NCBI GenBank assembly: GCA_043734785.1
Contig: JAYTEX010000175.1
Coordinates: forward strand, 1-64,000
Length of the DNA: 64,000 nt
Direction of reading: 5' to 3'
Origin: CAIKBL01 sp043734785
Lineage (GTDB): Bacteria; Pseudomonadota; Gammaproteobacteria; Ga0077536
The notes under the pieces were generated by a model that was given only the letters and a program-made list of their open reading frames with translations, was not told where the DNA came from and searched no databases. The translations under genes and the position numbers were made by a program. Positions 8,531 through 16,664 of the stretch are shown here, one piece after another; position 1 is the stretch's first letter, and the number at the start of each line of letters is the position of its first letter.

Positions 8531-8685
8531 TGCGGGGAGAAGTACGAAGTCGTGGCCGTGATGGAGGTCGACAGCGGCGATGACATGAACGCGATCGTGC
8601 ACAGCCTGCCGATCTCGAAACAGGGTCTTATGCGCATATCGTGCCAGAGGTCAACTGGATTCCGCTGCGGTCGTATGAGAACTGA
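8531..8685 (+). pseudogene. Truncated, frameshifted muconolactone-isomerase-like fragment
   Basis: One plus-strand frame reads GEKYEVVAVMEVDSGDDMNA then IVHSLPISKQG; a second frame continues as YAHIVPEVNWIPLRSYEN and a stop. Together they look like the last ~50 residues of a small ferredoxin-like-fold protein of the muconolactone delta-isomerase type. The 5' part is missing: the LLM start at 8513 on the other strand is only 17 bases away. One frameshift is needed between the halves. I read this as a relic at a rearrangement junction. Confidence 0.5.
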
Positions 8686-8768
8686 GCGATGCAACTCGAG
8701 GCGCTGGCAAGTGTTGACGAGTCGCGCTAAACACTAACCCCGTGCCCCGCGAGCTGCCGGGGCGAACC

Positions 8769-9605
8769 TCACAGCACGTGGTGCTTTCGGCAAAACTTGG
8801 TCACGAGATCGCAGATCAGCTTAGGATCCTCGAACATCGGATAGTGGCCGATATTCTTCAGATGCACGACTTCGCTGTTCTTGATCAAGCGCCCCGTTTC
8901 GTCCGTTAACTCGCGCGGCACCCAGAAGTCGTCTTCGCCACGCACCACGAGCATGGGGCAGATCACGTTCTTCATCTTGGCGGTCACATCGTGCTGTGCC
9001 CAACCTTCCAGATCGCCCACCGCGCTGACCTGTGAATTGCGGTGCTGCCAGCGCAGCTCTGCAATTTTTTCTGGCGAACATTTTCGGTTCAAGGATTCGA
9101 TCGCCGCGCGTTCCATCATGTCCTGCCAACCCGGCGCCCAGGACGGATGAACCATCGAGGATGGCAACGGGAAGGTCGGCGTGCGTGCGCACCCTTCCAT
9201 CGGCACGCCTGCCGCCATTTCACGCGAGTGATGAGCGGCGTAATCAAGCGTGATATCACCCCCAATCGAGCAACCGATAATAACCGGCTTTTTCAGACCT
9301 AGCGTCCTAACAAAGGAATATACAAACTCGGCTTGGGCATGAATGCTGCGGTGCTGCTGCCATTTAACCGGGTAGGAGCGGGAGTGCCCCGGCAGATCGA
9401 GCGCAACAGCGTGGAAACCCGCTTTGGCGAACAGGGGGAGGATGTATTGGTACTCGAGCGAACTTGCGCCCGCGGTATGCACGCAGACAATCGGCTGGCC
9501 CTCGCCGATTTCATCATAGAACGTACGCGTGCCGTCCACTTTAACGTAATGACCAAGAATGTCTTCTGGGGTTGCCATGTGCGAATTTCCGTTAGCGACC
9601 AGCAT
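8769..9605 (-). CDS. Alpha/beta hydrolase, module A
   Basis: 278 residues. CVHTAG forms the oxyanion-hole region, the nucleophile elbow is GCSIGG with Ser113, an acidic residue sits in VVRGEDDFWVP and the catalytic His is H254 (NIGHYPM). It resembles meta-cleavage-product or lactone hydrolases that cut C-C or ester bonds. The start ATG overlaps the stop of the SCP2-like gene (TAATG), suggesting coupled translation; an internal ATG at 9578 is also possible. It mirrors the hydrolase at 10786-11640, but the two are clearly diverged in sequence. Confidence 0.88.
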   Translation of the reverse strand: MLVANGNSHMATPEDILGHYVKVDGTRTFYDEIGEGQPIVCVHTAGASSLEYQYILPLFAKAGFHAVALDLPGHSRSYPVKWQQHRSIHAQAEFVYSFVRTLGLKKPVIIGCSIGGDITLDYAAHHSREMAAGVPMEGCARTPTFPLPSSMVHPSWAPGWQDMMERAAIESLNRKCSPEKIAELRWQHRNSQVSAVGDLEGWAQHDVTAKMKNVICPMLVVRGEDDFWVPRELTDETGRLIKNSEVVHLKNIGHYPMFEDPKLICDLVTKFCRKHHVL

Positions 9606-10033
9606 TAACGCTTGGCGGCGGTAGCTTGAAGGGTATAGGCGAGTTCGAACATCGCCTCGGTCATGCGGCCTGCTTCGAGCAGATTGCCTTCAGTGGCGAT
9701 CTCGACCGAGAGTTCACCGAGGCGTTTCATCTTCGGGTCATCATCGAAATAGCGCTTGCCCGGGAAGGTAAGATCCGCCCAGCGACGCTTGCCGCTGAGG
9801 AGGTATTTCCAGGCTTTCTCATTACCCGAGAATTTAAAGGTGTAGCCGAAGGGCGGCACTGCGCTGCGATGGTCAATCACTCGGCCACAATAAATCTTCA
9901 ACCACAGACGGTCGCTGTCCACTTCCAACAGCACAGAGCCATCGAACCAGCGGGTTTGTTCGACAAACGCGGAGTTCGCGTTAAGCGCTTTGACGAAGCG
10001 CGTTTGAAAGGTCGGTAACGCAATAAAACTCAT
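9605..10033 (-). CDS. SCP2-like small protein, module A
   Basis: 142 residues, no signal peptide or TM segment. The pattern of strands followed by helices, with WFDGSVLLEVDSDRLWLKIY and WKYLLSGKRRWADLTF, resembles the sterol carrier protein 2 / alkyl-sulfatase C-terminal fold that makes a hydrophobic pocket. A likely role is binding or presenting a lipophilic substrate or its CoA ester to the hydrolase encoded by the overlapping downstream gene. The ATG has a GAGG site ten bases upstream. The family assignment rests on pattern and on similarity of layout to the protein at 10375. Confidence 0.65.
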   Translation of the reverse strand: MSFIALPTFQTRFVKALNANSAFVEQTRWFDGSVLLEVDSDRLWLKIYCGRVIDHRSAVPPFGYTFKFSGNEKAWKYLLSGKRRWADLTFPGKRYFDDDPKMKRLGELSVEIATEGNLLEAGRMTEAMFELAYTLQATAAKR

Positions 10034-10374
10034 GTATCGCCTCGCACTGGGGCACCGCGTCGCGTGTCAGGCGGGAAAGCCATGACAGCGTATCCGGGAT
10101 GCATTGATGGCAGATAGGACCGAACTCTCGGCATCGATGGTCCGGCGTTGCGTACCGGGCGCCCAAGATCCGATTGCAGGTCGCATTCTCGCGTCCACAA
10201 CCGCTCCGATGCAAGGTGTCTCTAGATAAATGACCAGAATATTGGTTGCCTTTTTTTCACCTCCGTACGCCGGCGTTGAGGTGGCCACAGTCGCTTGACA
10301 GTGCTCTCCATCATACGCTGCAATGCCCAGCCCCATGCGTCAGAAAATTCTGAAATTCCCAAGGGAGAAACCCC
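10034..10374. promoter_or_regulatory. Divergent intergenic region between the two SCP2/hydrolase modules
   Basis: 341 bases without a credible gene separate the divergent SCP2-like genes. A possible plus-strand promoter is TTGACA at 10295-10300 with TGCAAT 18 bases on. A TTTTTT-containing stretch near 10250 and the AT-rich 10220-10245 could serve the minus-strand gene. The plus-strand gene has a strong AAGGGAG ribosome binding site just before 10375. No clear operator palindrome was found. Confidence 0.4.
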
Positions 10375-10752
10375 ATGTTCGATCAGTCCTGGATGAAGCG
10401 CTGGCAGGACGCGGTGAATGCCAATGGCCCGATGAGCCACATCGGGAAGCATCTCACCACCGACCTGCTGCTCGGCTTCGGCGATAAACATTACGTCGTG
10501 TCCTTCCGCAGTGGCAAAGTCGCGAACTTCACCGACACGCTCGGCCCTGAAACCTGCTACTACCTCGCGCTGCGCGCACCGGCAGCGAGTTGGGAAAAAT
10601 TCTGCCAGAAGGTGCCGCCGCCGATGTACAACGATATCTGGGCGATGGCACATCCGCTGCACGGCCGCCTGCAAATTGAAGGTGATCAGAAAGTGTTGTG
10701 GCAAAACATGCGCGCAATGTTCTGGGCCTTTGACCGCATGCGCGAAGTCTAA
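10375..10752 (+). CDS. SCP2-like small protein, module B
   Basis: 125 residues, soluble. FGDKHYVVSFRSGKVANFTD followed by CYYLALRAPAASWEKF and a helical end with MAHPLHGRLQIEGDQKVLW is typical of the SCP2 sterol-binding fold, where the central sheet and helices enclose a lipid. It is followed 33 bases later by an alpha/beta hydrolase, the same pairing and order as the minus-strand module at 9605-10033. Probably a substrate carrier or a non-catalytic partner of that hydrolase. Confidence 0.7.
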   Translation: MFDQSWMKRWQDAVNANGPMSHIGKHLTTDLLLGFGDKHYVVSFRSGKVANFTDTLGPETCYYLALRAPAASWEKFCQKVPPPMYNDIWAMAHPLHGRLQIEGDQKVLWQNMRAMFWAFDRMREV

Positions 10753-10785
10753 CGCCGCCAGGTTTATGCTTACGGGAGAATCTCT

Positions 10786-11640
10786 ATGGCCAGAATAGAA
10801 CCAATTATCGGCAAATATATCTGGGTGCCTTATGAAGGCACCGAATATCGCATGTATTTCGAAGAAGCGGGCAACCCGAACGGGATCCCAATGGTGTGTC
10901 TTCACACAGCAGGCACCGATGGTCGCGAATGGCGGCATCAACTCTGCGATGAGCGCATCGGCAAACACTTCCGCACGATCGCGATCGATCTCCCGCGCCA
11001 CGGCAAGTCGATCCCCCCTTACGAGTGGTATAAGGAGAACGAAGAATACAAGCTTACTGCCAAGTTCTTCTCCGGGATCGTGATGGCCTTCTGCAAGGCT
11101 CTGGACCTCGATAAGCCGGTGATCATGGGCAGCTCCATGGGCGGCAATATTTGCATGCATCTTGCGAAGGATTACGAGAATGATGTGCGAGCCTTGATCG
11201 CGATCGAAGCCTGCGAATGGTCGCCGGGCTGGCATCTCGATTGGCTGCGTCATGCACACATCCACGGAGGAGAAGTCTGCGCGACCTCAATCTTCGGTCT
11301 AATGGCGCCCCAAAGCCCGGACAAGTATCGCTGGGAAACCTGGTGGTACTACTCGCAGGGCGGCCCCGGCATCTTCAAAGGTGATCTCTATTTCTACAGC
11401 TTCGATCATGACTTCCGCGGTACGACAGAGAAACTCTCCGGGAAAGTGCCGATGTACTACATGACCGGCGTCTACGATTTTGCCTGCACGCCGGAAATGA
11501 CCGAAGAAACCGCCAAGAAACACCAGAACTCCGAGTGCATCATCATGGAAGAAATCGGTCACTTCCCGATGAGCGAGAACCCGGAGGTCTTCAACCGCTA
11601 CCTGTATCCGGTCCTCGACAAAATCGTCGCGCTGAAATAA
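10786..11640 (+). CDS. Alpha/beta hydrolase, module B
   Basis: 284 residues. CLHTAGTDGREW at the oxyanion loop, nucleophile elbow GSSMGG with Ser117, an acid in TGVYDFACTPEM and the catalytic His259 in EIGHFPM. The cap region is aromatic-rich (WETWWYY, LYFYSFDHDF), consistent with a large hydrophobic substrate. Good ribosome binding site (GGGAGAA) before the ATG. Both hydrolases share the CLHTAG/CVHTAG opening and the GHFPM/GHYPM ending, suggesting a common origin, but the cap regions differ, so the two modules may act on different intermediates. Confidence 0.9.
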   Translation: MARIEPIIGKYIWVPYEGTEYRMYFEEAGNPNGIPMVCLHTAGTDGREWRHQLCDERIGKHFRTIAIDLPRHGKSIPPYEWYKENEEYKLTAKFFSGIVMAFCKALDLDKPVIMGSSMGGNICMHLAKDYENDVRALIAIEACEWSPGWHLDWLRHAHIHGGEVCATSIFGLMAPQSPDKYRWETWWYYSQGGPGIFKGDLYFYSFDHDFRGTTEKLSGKVPMYYMTGVYDFACTPEMTEETAKKHQNSECIIMEEIGHFPMSENPEVFNRYLYPVLDKIVALK

Positions 11641-11666
11641 TCGCGCTAAAATAAACGCGTGATACA

Positions 11667-11698
11667 CACCCCCCGGCGGCGCGATGCGGCCGGGGGTG
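11667..11698 (+). terminator. Possible hairpin after hydrolase B
   Basis: CACCCCCCGGC and GCCGGGGGTG pair around an 11-base loop, 27 bases after the stop of the hydrolase gene. It is strong and GC-rich but not directly followed by a T run, so it is either a weak intrinsic terminator or an mRNA 3' end stabiliser. Confidence 0.4.
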
Positions 11699-11783
11699 CG
11701 TGCTCTACAAAAATTTCGATACTCCATGAAATCAGGCACCGGCAATCACGCTGCCAATTCCATCGCAGGCGCGTCCTTTACTT

Positions 11784-12108
11784 AGTCGTCCCTGAAAAGA
11801 GCATTCTGCACGGTGGAAATAAGGAACCGCTCGCATTGTGGCGAGATGATTTTGCAAGATTTGTGGGTTTCGCCGAGCGAAAGCTTGCAAAATCGCGCGG
11901 AGACACGAAACCCGAGAGGGTAGGTTGGGGTGAGCTTGCGAAGCCCAACAGTGAGTAGACCAGCTCGCGCGGATACTCGGCTTCGCGACTACGCGGTCAC
12001 TCGGCGGATAATGGATGTTGGGGTTCGCGGCCCTCACCCCAACCTACCTTGAACACGCTGCCCGCATGCGCTTTGGCGGCGATAGAAGCAACTTTTTCAG
12101 GGACGACT
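11784..12108 (-). repeat. MITE-like element, copy 2 of 3 (inverted)
   Basis: 325 bp, same family as 1860-2242 but in the other orientation. The ends AGTCGTCCCTGAAAA and its complement TTTTCAGGGACGACT are present, and ACTT flanks both sides (11780-11783 and 12109-12112). It has a single GAGAGGGTAGGTTGGGGTGAG unit instead of the tandem 29 bp units. Its right end and the duplicated target bases form the stop codon of the minus-strand gene at 12107-13342, so the insertion fixed the C-terminus of that protein. Confidence 0.85.
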
Positions 12109-13342
12109 ACTTATACAGCGCCACTGCATCAATCCGACGCATGATATCTAGCATGACTTTGCGGTAGCCCGCGCCTTCGATTCCACCGTAACGCCGCTTG
12201 AAATCGGCTTCGGTCATCTGTTCCCGCAATCCGTCTGGCGCAGGAATCCATTCGAGATCCTGGGTCGCCTCCGCTGCCCGCTTTTGAATCTCGCGGGCCA
12301 CCACTCTCGACTCAGTGGCGCGCTGGCCAAAGCGGGTGCCGGCTTCATCCGCCATTAAATCGATAAAACTGAAACCACTACCGCCCCGCGAATCTTCAAT
12401 TTCTTTCGCCAGGCCTATCGCATGCGCGACGGTCTTACCACCCGTCGCCGCCAACGCGGCCGAGTTCAAGAAGTGCTTGGTCAGATCATTGCGTCCATGG
12501 ACGCGTACCGCGCGCCGTTGCGGTGCCGGCCACTTCGCAGCCCCCGGCACTAGCCCAGTGAGTCGCTGACCATTCACATAACTGGACAATGTCAACAAGG
12601 CTGCACGATTGTCCGCCACCGGATCACCCTTTGATGCGCGCTCGACACCGAACGCGAACAGCGGTGCCGCTAGCGCTGGTAGCGCAACTGCACCCTGTTG
12701 TTTCGCGACGACCTCGACCAGCCTGAGATGAAACTGGTGCAGACGTTCCGTATCCTCGGCAGGAATCAGTTGGTTGCGTACCGCCGTTGCGATCTCCGTG
12801 TGCCACTGATAGTGCAAAATAACGGCTGCCTGCTGAAATTCGATCCCACGCAGCAACGAGCCCGGTTCAGTGAGCCCGACACGGGCATAAGCCAACCTGA
12901 ACACCACCGCCAGCAGTGGACTGGCCAGCGCGCCAGGGAACGTAACCCGTCCAATTCGCAGATTATCGAGCGCTGGCATCCCCCCTGTTTCGGTGAGCGC
13001 AATCGTCAGGTTCAAATACTGCCCGATCGGGTTCTTCGGCAACACGCGCGTGAACGCTGCGGACAAAATTTCCTCGCTCACCGTCACGCGCGAAGCACCG
13101 CCACCGAGCGGCGCGAGGGCATAGTTGAGCACCAGGCTCAATTCATCGGCGCTCAACGCGAGCGACTTCAACTCACCATCGCGCAGTCGGCGCGGATCGT
13201 GCTCCAACAACAGCGCACGCGCGCGTTTGATCTGGAGCGGATTCAGGCGCTCCTGGGACGCTACTCGCGGCTCGCGCTCCAGCATCGCGAACGGCGTTGC
13301 CACCACGACAAGCAGGATCAACCAACCGACCAATCGCGCCAC
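12107..13342 (-). CDS. Uncharacterised membrane-anchored protein, C-terminus defined by a repeat insertion
   Basis: 411 residues. An N-terminal hydrophobic segment (LVGWLILLVVVATPFAM) acts as signal anchor and the rest is predicted outside the cytoplasm. The most conserved-looking block is HGRNDLTKHFLNSAALAATG followed by AKEIEDSRGGSGFSFIDL and ADEAGTRFG, which I believe belongs to a gammaproteobacterial family of unknown function. Three residues (L-Y-K) precede a TAG whose bases come from the end of the adjacent repeat and its target duplication, so the natural C-terminus may have been replaced. No operon partner is evident. Confidence 0.7.
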   Translation of the reverse strand: MARLVGWLILLVVVATPFAMLEREPRVASQERLNPLQIKRARALLLEHDPRRLRDGELKSLALSADELSLVLNYALAPLGGGASRVTVSEEILSAAFTRVLPKNPIGQYLNLTIALTETGGMPALDNLRIGRVTFPGALASPLLAVVFRLAYARVGLTEPGSLLRGIEFQQAAVILHYQWHTEIATAVRNQLIPAEDTERLHQFHLRLVEVVAKQQGAVALPALAAPLFAFGVERASKGDPVADNRAALLTLSSYVNGQRLTGLVPGAAKWPAPQRRAVRVHGRNDLTKHFLNSAALAATGGKTVAHAIGLAKEIEDSRGGSGFSFIDLMADEAGTRFGQRATESRVVAREIQKRAAEATQDLEWIPAPDGLREQMTEADFKRRYGGIEGAGYRKVMLDIMRRIDAVALYK

Positions 13343-13545
13343 GGCGCAAAGACTCCCTTAGTGAATGTAAGTGAATAATGCGCGGCACAATATCTCATCA
13401 CCAGCAACCAGATCAGTCAGCCGCGACCGCCGCCATCCTACGGGAGTCAGCGCTGTGAATCATCCAATGCGCGTACCGAGCGCGTGCCTAGTGAGTGGCA
13501 GTATCGTGTATGCGCGGATAGCGCGCTTCCGCAGAGGCTTCCCGC

Positions 13546-14610
13546 TTAACGCGTTTCACGATGGGTCCGCATCAAGTATTGACGCACACGGACATCCGCA
13601 GTGAGTCCCAGCGCGTGATCGAGTGCCCGCGCCGCTTCATCGCGCAGGCCAAGCTTGCGTCGCAGGTAGGCAACAGCGACCCAGAACGGCTGATAATTCG
13701 CGATATCGACCGCTGACAACGCTTCGAGCAATTTCAGGCCTCGTGTCGCATTTCCTGCTTCGGCAATCGCCACCGCCTGCCCTATCAGCGCGCCAACACT
13801 TGGGTGGTGCCTGATCAGCAAACCATATAAATGCGCGATGGCGTCCCATGGCGTTTCACCCGAGAACGCGCGCTGGCAATGGGCGGACTGAATCGCCGCT
13901 TCCAGCTGAAAACTACCCGGTGCGCGCAGACGGGACGCGTGCCGAAGACAGGCCTCAGCCTCGTGCAGCAACGCGCGATCCCAGTGCGCAACGTTCTGTT
14001 CGGTCAAGGCGACGAAGCGCCCCGCAAGATCGAACTGTGCCGGCCGCCGCGCTTCGCAGTACAGCATCAACGCGAGCAGGCCCAGGGCCTCCGCATTGTC
14101 GGGTTGCAGCTGCATAACGATCCGCGCGAGGTAGAGCGCCTCATCGGTCAACTCGGCAATCTGCGCAGGCTGGCTCGCATCCGGGCCCTGCGCCGCGACG
14201 TTCGAAGCGATGGTGTAGCCCCGTAGATGCCGTCGAGCACTGCGGCTATTCGCGCGGGCAATTCGCGCGCCTCGGGAACTTCAAACCTCAGCCCCGCATC
14301 GCGAATGGCGGCCTTTGCACGCACCAGTCGCTGCGCCATCGCGCTCGGGGAAACCAGGAAGGCACTCGCGAGCGTCTTTGCCTCGAGGCCCAGCACGGTC
14401 TGTAGCATGAGCGGCGCGTGCAATTTAGGCGGCACCTCTGGATGCGCACACACGAACATGAGTTTCAGTCGTTCATCTTGAATCGGCAAGGATTCGGTCA
14501 TCAGCCGCGGCCAAATCGCCCCAGCAGTAAGCGAGCCAGGCGACGAGCCGCCCGTAAGAATCACGGGCGGCTCGTTCCGCGGCGCTCCAACCGGAATGCC
14601 CCTCCGGCAT
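13546..14610 (-). pseudogene. Decayed ECF42-type sigma factor
   Basis: The ATG overlaps the stop of the DGPF gene (TAATG at 14612-14608). The first frame gives AARDSYGRLVAWLAYCWGDL, the start of sigma region 2, then stops. A second frame (ORF 14148-14564) carries the region 4 part: DERLKLMFVCAHPEVPPKL and the helix-turn-helix AFLVSPSAMAQRLVRAKAAI. A third frame (to 13546) carries the TPR-like C-terminal extension (EALYLARIVMQLQPDNAEAL). About 355 codons remain of a usual 400-430; most of region 2 and the linker are missing and there is at least one more frameshift near 14210. Intact relatives activate the neighbouring DGPF gene. This copy cannot make a working sigma factor. Confidence 0.85.
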
Positions 14611-14975
14611 TACGCCTTCTTGTTAGGCGCAATCATCACCGGCCGCACTTCAATACTCCCTTCTGCGGCACACGGCGCGCGCGCCGCCCATTCGAGCGCC
14701 TCCTCCAGCGAAGCGACCTCGAGCACGAAGTAACCGCCAAGATGCTCGCGCGTGTCGGGGAATGGTCCGTCCTGCACCTGGCGCTTGCCGTCGCGGATGC
14801 GCACGATCGTCGCGGTGTCGGGGGCCTCCAGACCGTCGCCATTCACCACCTTGCCCGAGGCGTGCAGCGCACCGATATAGGCCATCCAGGCACCCCAGTA
14901 CTCGGGCGCGGCTTTTGGGTCTTGGCGGGTGGCGAAAGATTCGGTCGTTTCTCTGAACATCAACATGTATTGCAT
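14610..14975 (-). CDS. YCII-related DGPF-domain protein of an ECF42 pair
   Basis: 121 residues of the ferredoxin-like YCII fold: MQYMLMFRETTE at strand 1, DGLEAPDTATIVRIRDGK and the signature QDGPFPDTREHLGGYF. DGPF proteins accompany ECF42 sigma factors and are typically their transcriptional targets; they are thought to be small binding proteins or enzymes. Here the downstream sigma gene overlaps the stop but is broken, so the protein is either expressed from another promoter or is itself on the way out. Confidence 0.88.
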   Translation of the reverse strand: MQYMLMFRETTESFATRQDPKAAPEYWGAWMAYIGALHASGKVVNGDGLEAPDTATIVRIRDGKRQVQDGPFPDTREHLGGYFVLEVASLEEALEWAARAPCAAEGSIEVRPVMIAPNKKA

Positions 14976-15202
14976 CGGGAACTCCTCAGTGTTAGCGGAT
15001 ACAGCTCTCTGCCGGTCCTAACTTATTGATGCGCGAGTAGGCCCGGAATCGACAGCGAGTAGGACCGCTCGTGGCGAGCGTACGCAGCAAGCCAGAACGA
15101 AGCCATGGAATGCCACGTCGTGCCCCCCTTCGCAACGGCCGAGGCGCGTGCCTGCGGCATGGCGACCCATGCACCTCATTTTCGAGCATTTACGCGTTAA
15201 CC

Positions 15203-16390
15203 TCAGCAGGCCTCGAACAGCCCTGCCGCGCCCATGCCTTTGCCGATGCACATCGACACGAGGCCGAGCTTCTTGCCGCGGCGGCGCAGTTCACGGATCA
15301 ACAACCCTGTCAGCCGCGAACCCGTCATGCCGAAGGGATGCCCGATCGCGATCGAGCCGCCGTTGACGTTGTAGATCGCGTTGTCGATACCGAGTGCATC
15401 CCGGCTGTAGAGGCATTGCGAGGCGAAGGCTTCGTTGAGTTCGACGAGATCGATATCAGCAAGCTTGAGCCCCTTGTACTTCAGCAACTTCGGGATCGCG
15501 AATACCGGGCCGATGCCCATTTCGTCCGGCTCGCAGCCGGCCACCGCAAAGCCGCGAAAATACGCGAGCGGGGTCAGACCCAGTTGCTGTGCGCGCCGCT
15601 CCGACATCAGCAACGTCATCGAAGCACCGTCAGACAATTGCGAGGCATTGCCGGCGGTAACCGTACCCTCCGCTTCGAATGCCGGCGCCAGTGAGGCGAG
15701 CCCTTCAAGCGTGGTGTCCGTGCGATTGCATTCGTCCTTATCCACCGTGCCCTCGAGGATCACGGTTTCCTTGGTGTCCTTGTTGATCACCTTGCGCCAC
15801 TTCACGCTCATCGGCGCGATTTCTTCCCGGATGTAACCGGCCAGGTTCGCCGCCGCATAGCGTTGCTGGCTCTGCAAGGCATAGCGATCCTGAGCCTCGC
15901 GCGACACCTTGTAACGGCGCGCGACAACTTCCGCAGTATTGCCCATCGCCATGTACATTGCGGGCTTTTCCGCCAGCAGCAGCGGGTTCTCATCGAACTT
16001 CGCCGGGGTGCCACGCTCGAGCCCGGTGATCGATTCCACCCCGCCCGCCATGACGACTTCGGCACAACCGCTCGCAATCTGCGTGGCGGCGACCGCAATC
16101 GCATTCAGCCCAGAGGCGCAGGCGCGGCTGATGGTCGTGGCCGGCACCGTGACGGGCAGCTTCGAGAGTACCACCGCATAGCGCGCCAGGTTCGCGGATT
16201 GCTCGCCGATCTGGCGCCCAGCGCCGACCACCACGTCATCGACTTCGGCGGGATCAAGCGCCGGATAGCGCGCGAGCAGCGCATCGATGCAATGCGCGAC
16301 GAGATCGTCCGCCCGCGTGAGATTGAAGGTGCCGCGATAGGCCTTGGCCAATCCGGTGCGGAGACTGTCGACAATGACCACTTGGCTCAT
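15203..16390 (-). CDS. Acetyl-CoA acetyltransferase / thiolase
   Basis: 395 residues of the thiolase fold. The nucleophilic Cys91 lies in SRACASGLNAIA, the His351 base in AIGHPFGMTGSR and the second Cys381 in SMCIGKGMGAAG. Thiolases cleave 3-oxoacyl-CoA to acetyl-CoA and a shortened acyl-CoA, or the reverse. It starts a minus-strand unit, divergent from the acyl-CoA dehydrogenase, aldehyde dehydrogenase and CoA transferase genes at 16665-20443, so it probably completes the same catabolic route. Confidence 0.93.
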   Translation of the reverse strand: MSQVVIVDSLRTGLAKAYRGTFNLTRADDLVAHCIDALLARYPALDPAEVDDVVVGAGRQIGEQSANLARYAVVLSKLPVTVPATTISRACASGLNAIAVAATQIASGCAEVVMAGGVESITGLERGTPAKFDENPLLLAEKPAMYMAMGNTAEVVARRYKVSREAQDRYALQSQQRYAAANLAGYIREEIAPMSVKWRKVINKDTKETVILEGTVDKDECNRTDTTLEGLASLAPAFEAEGTVTAGNASQLSDGASMTLLMSERRAQQLGLTPLAYFRGFAVAGCEPDEMGIGPVFAIPKLLKYKGLKLADIDLVELNEAFASQCLYSRDALGIDNAIYNVNGGSIAIGHPFGMTGSRLTGLLIRELRRRGKKLGLVSMCIGKGMGAAGLFEAC

Positions 16391-16664
16391 AGAGAATCCT
16401 TGGCAATGATGGAGAAAATTAGGGTGCTCGATATTTTGCCACGTCCTGACAGGAGCGACCTGCCTCGGTTACGAGTCTGCCGCGCAAGCGCGCCGGCCCT
16501 GCGTGCAACTAAACTCGCATCCCGCCCGTTCCAGTAGGCGCCCAAGCGCATATTTGTTAGCATTAGCGCCTGCTGCGAAGGGGGTTTCGCCCGCGTTCAT
16601 TTGCGGTCCTAAGGTTCAATAATCCTACGCCGTGCGCCCGGCACAAAACATAGAAGAAAAAGCG

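Noticed and set aside
8748..8763. GCCCCG-CGGGGC hairpin after hydrolase A as terminator
   Set aside because: Short stem, no T run on the minus strand; not enough to call.
10222..11265. Long 347-codon minus-strand frame opposite hydrolase B
   Set aside because: It is antisense to two well-supported genes with clear catalytic motifs; its protein is not family-like.
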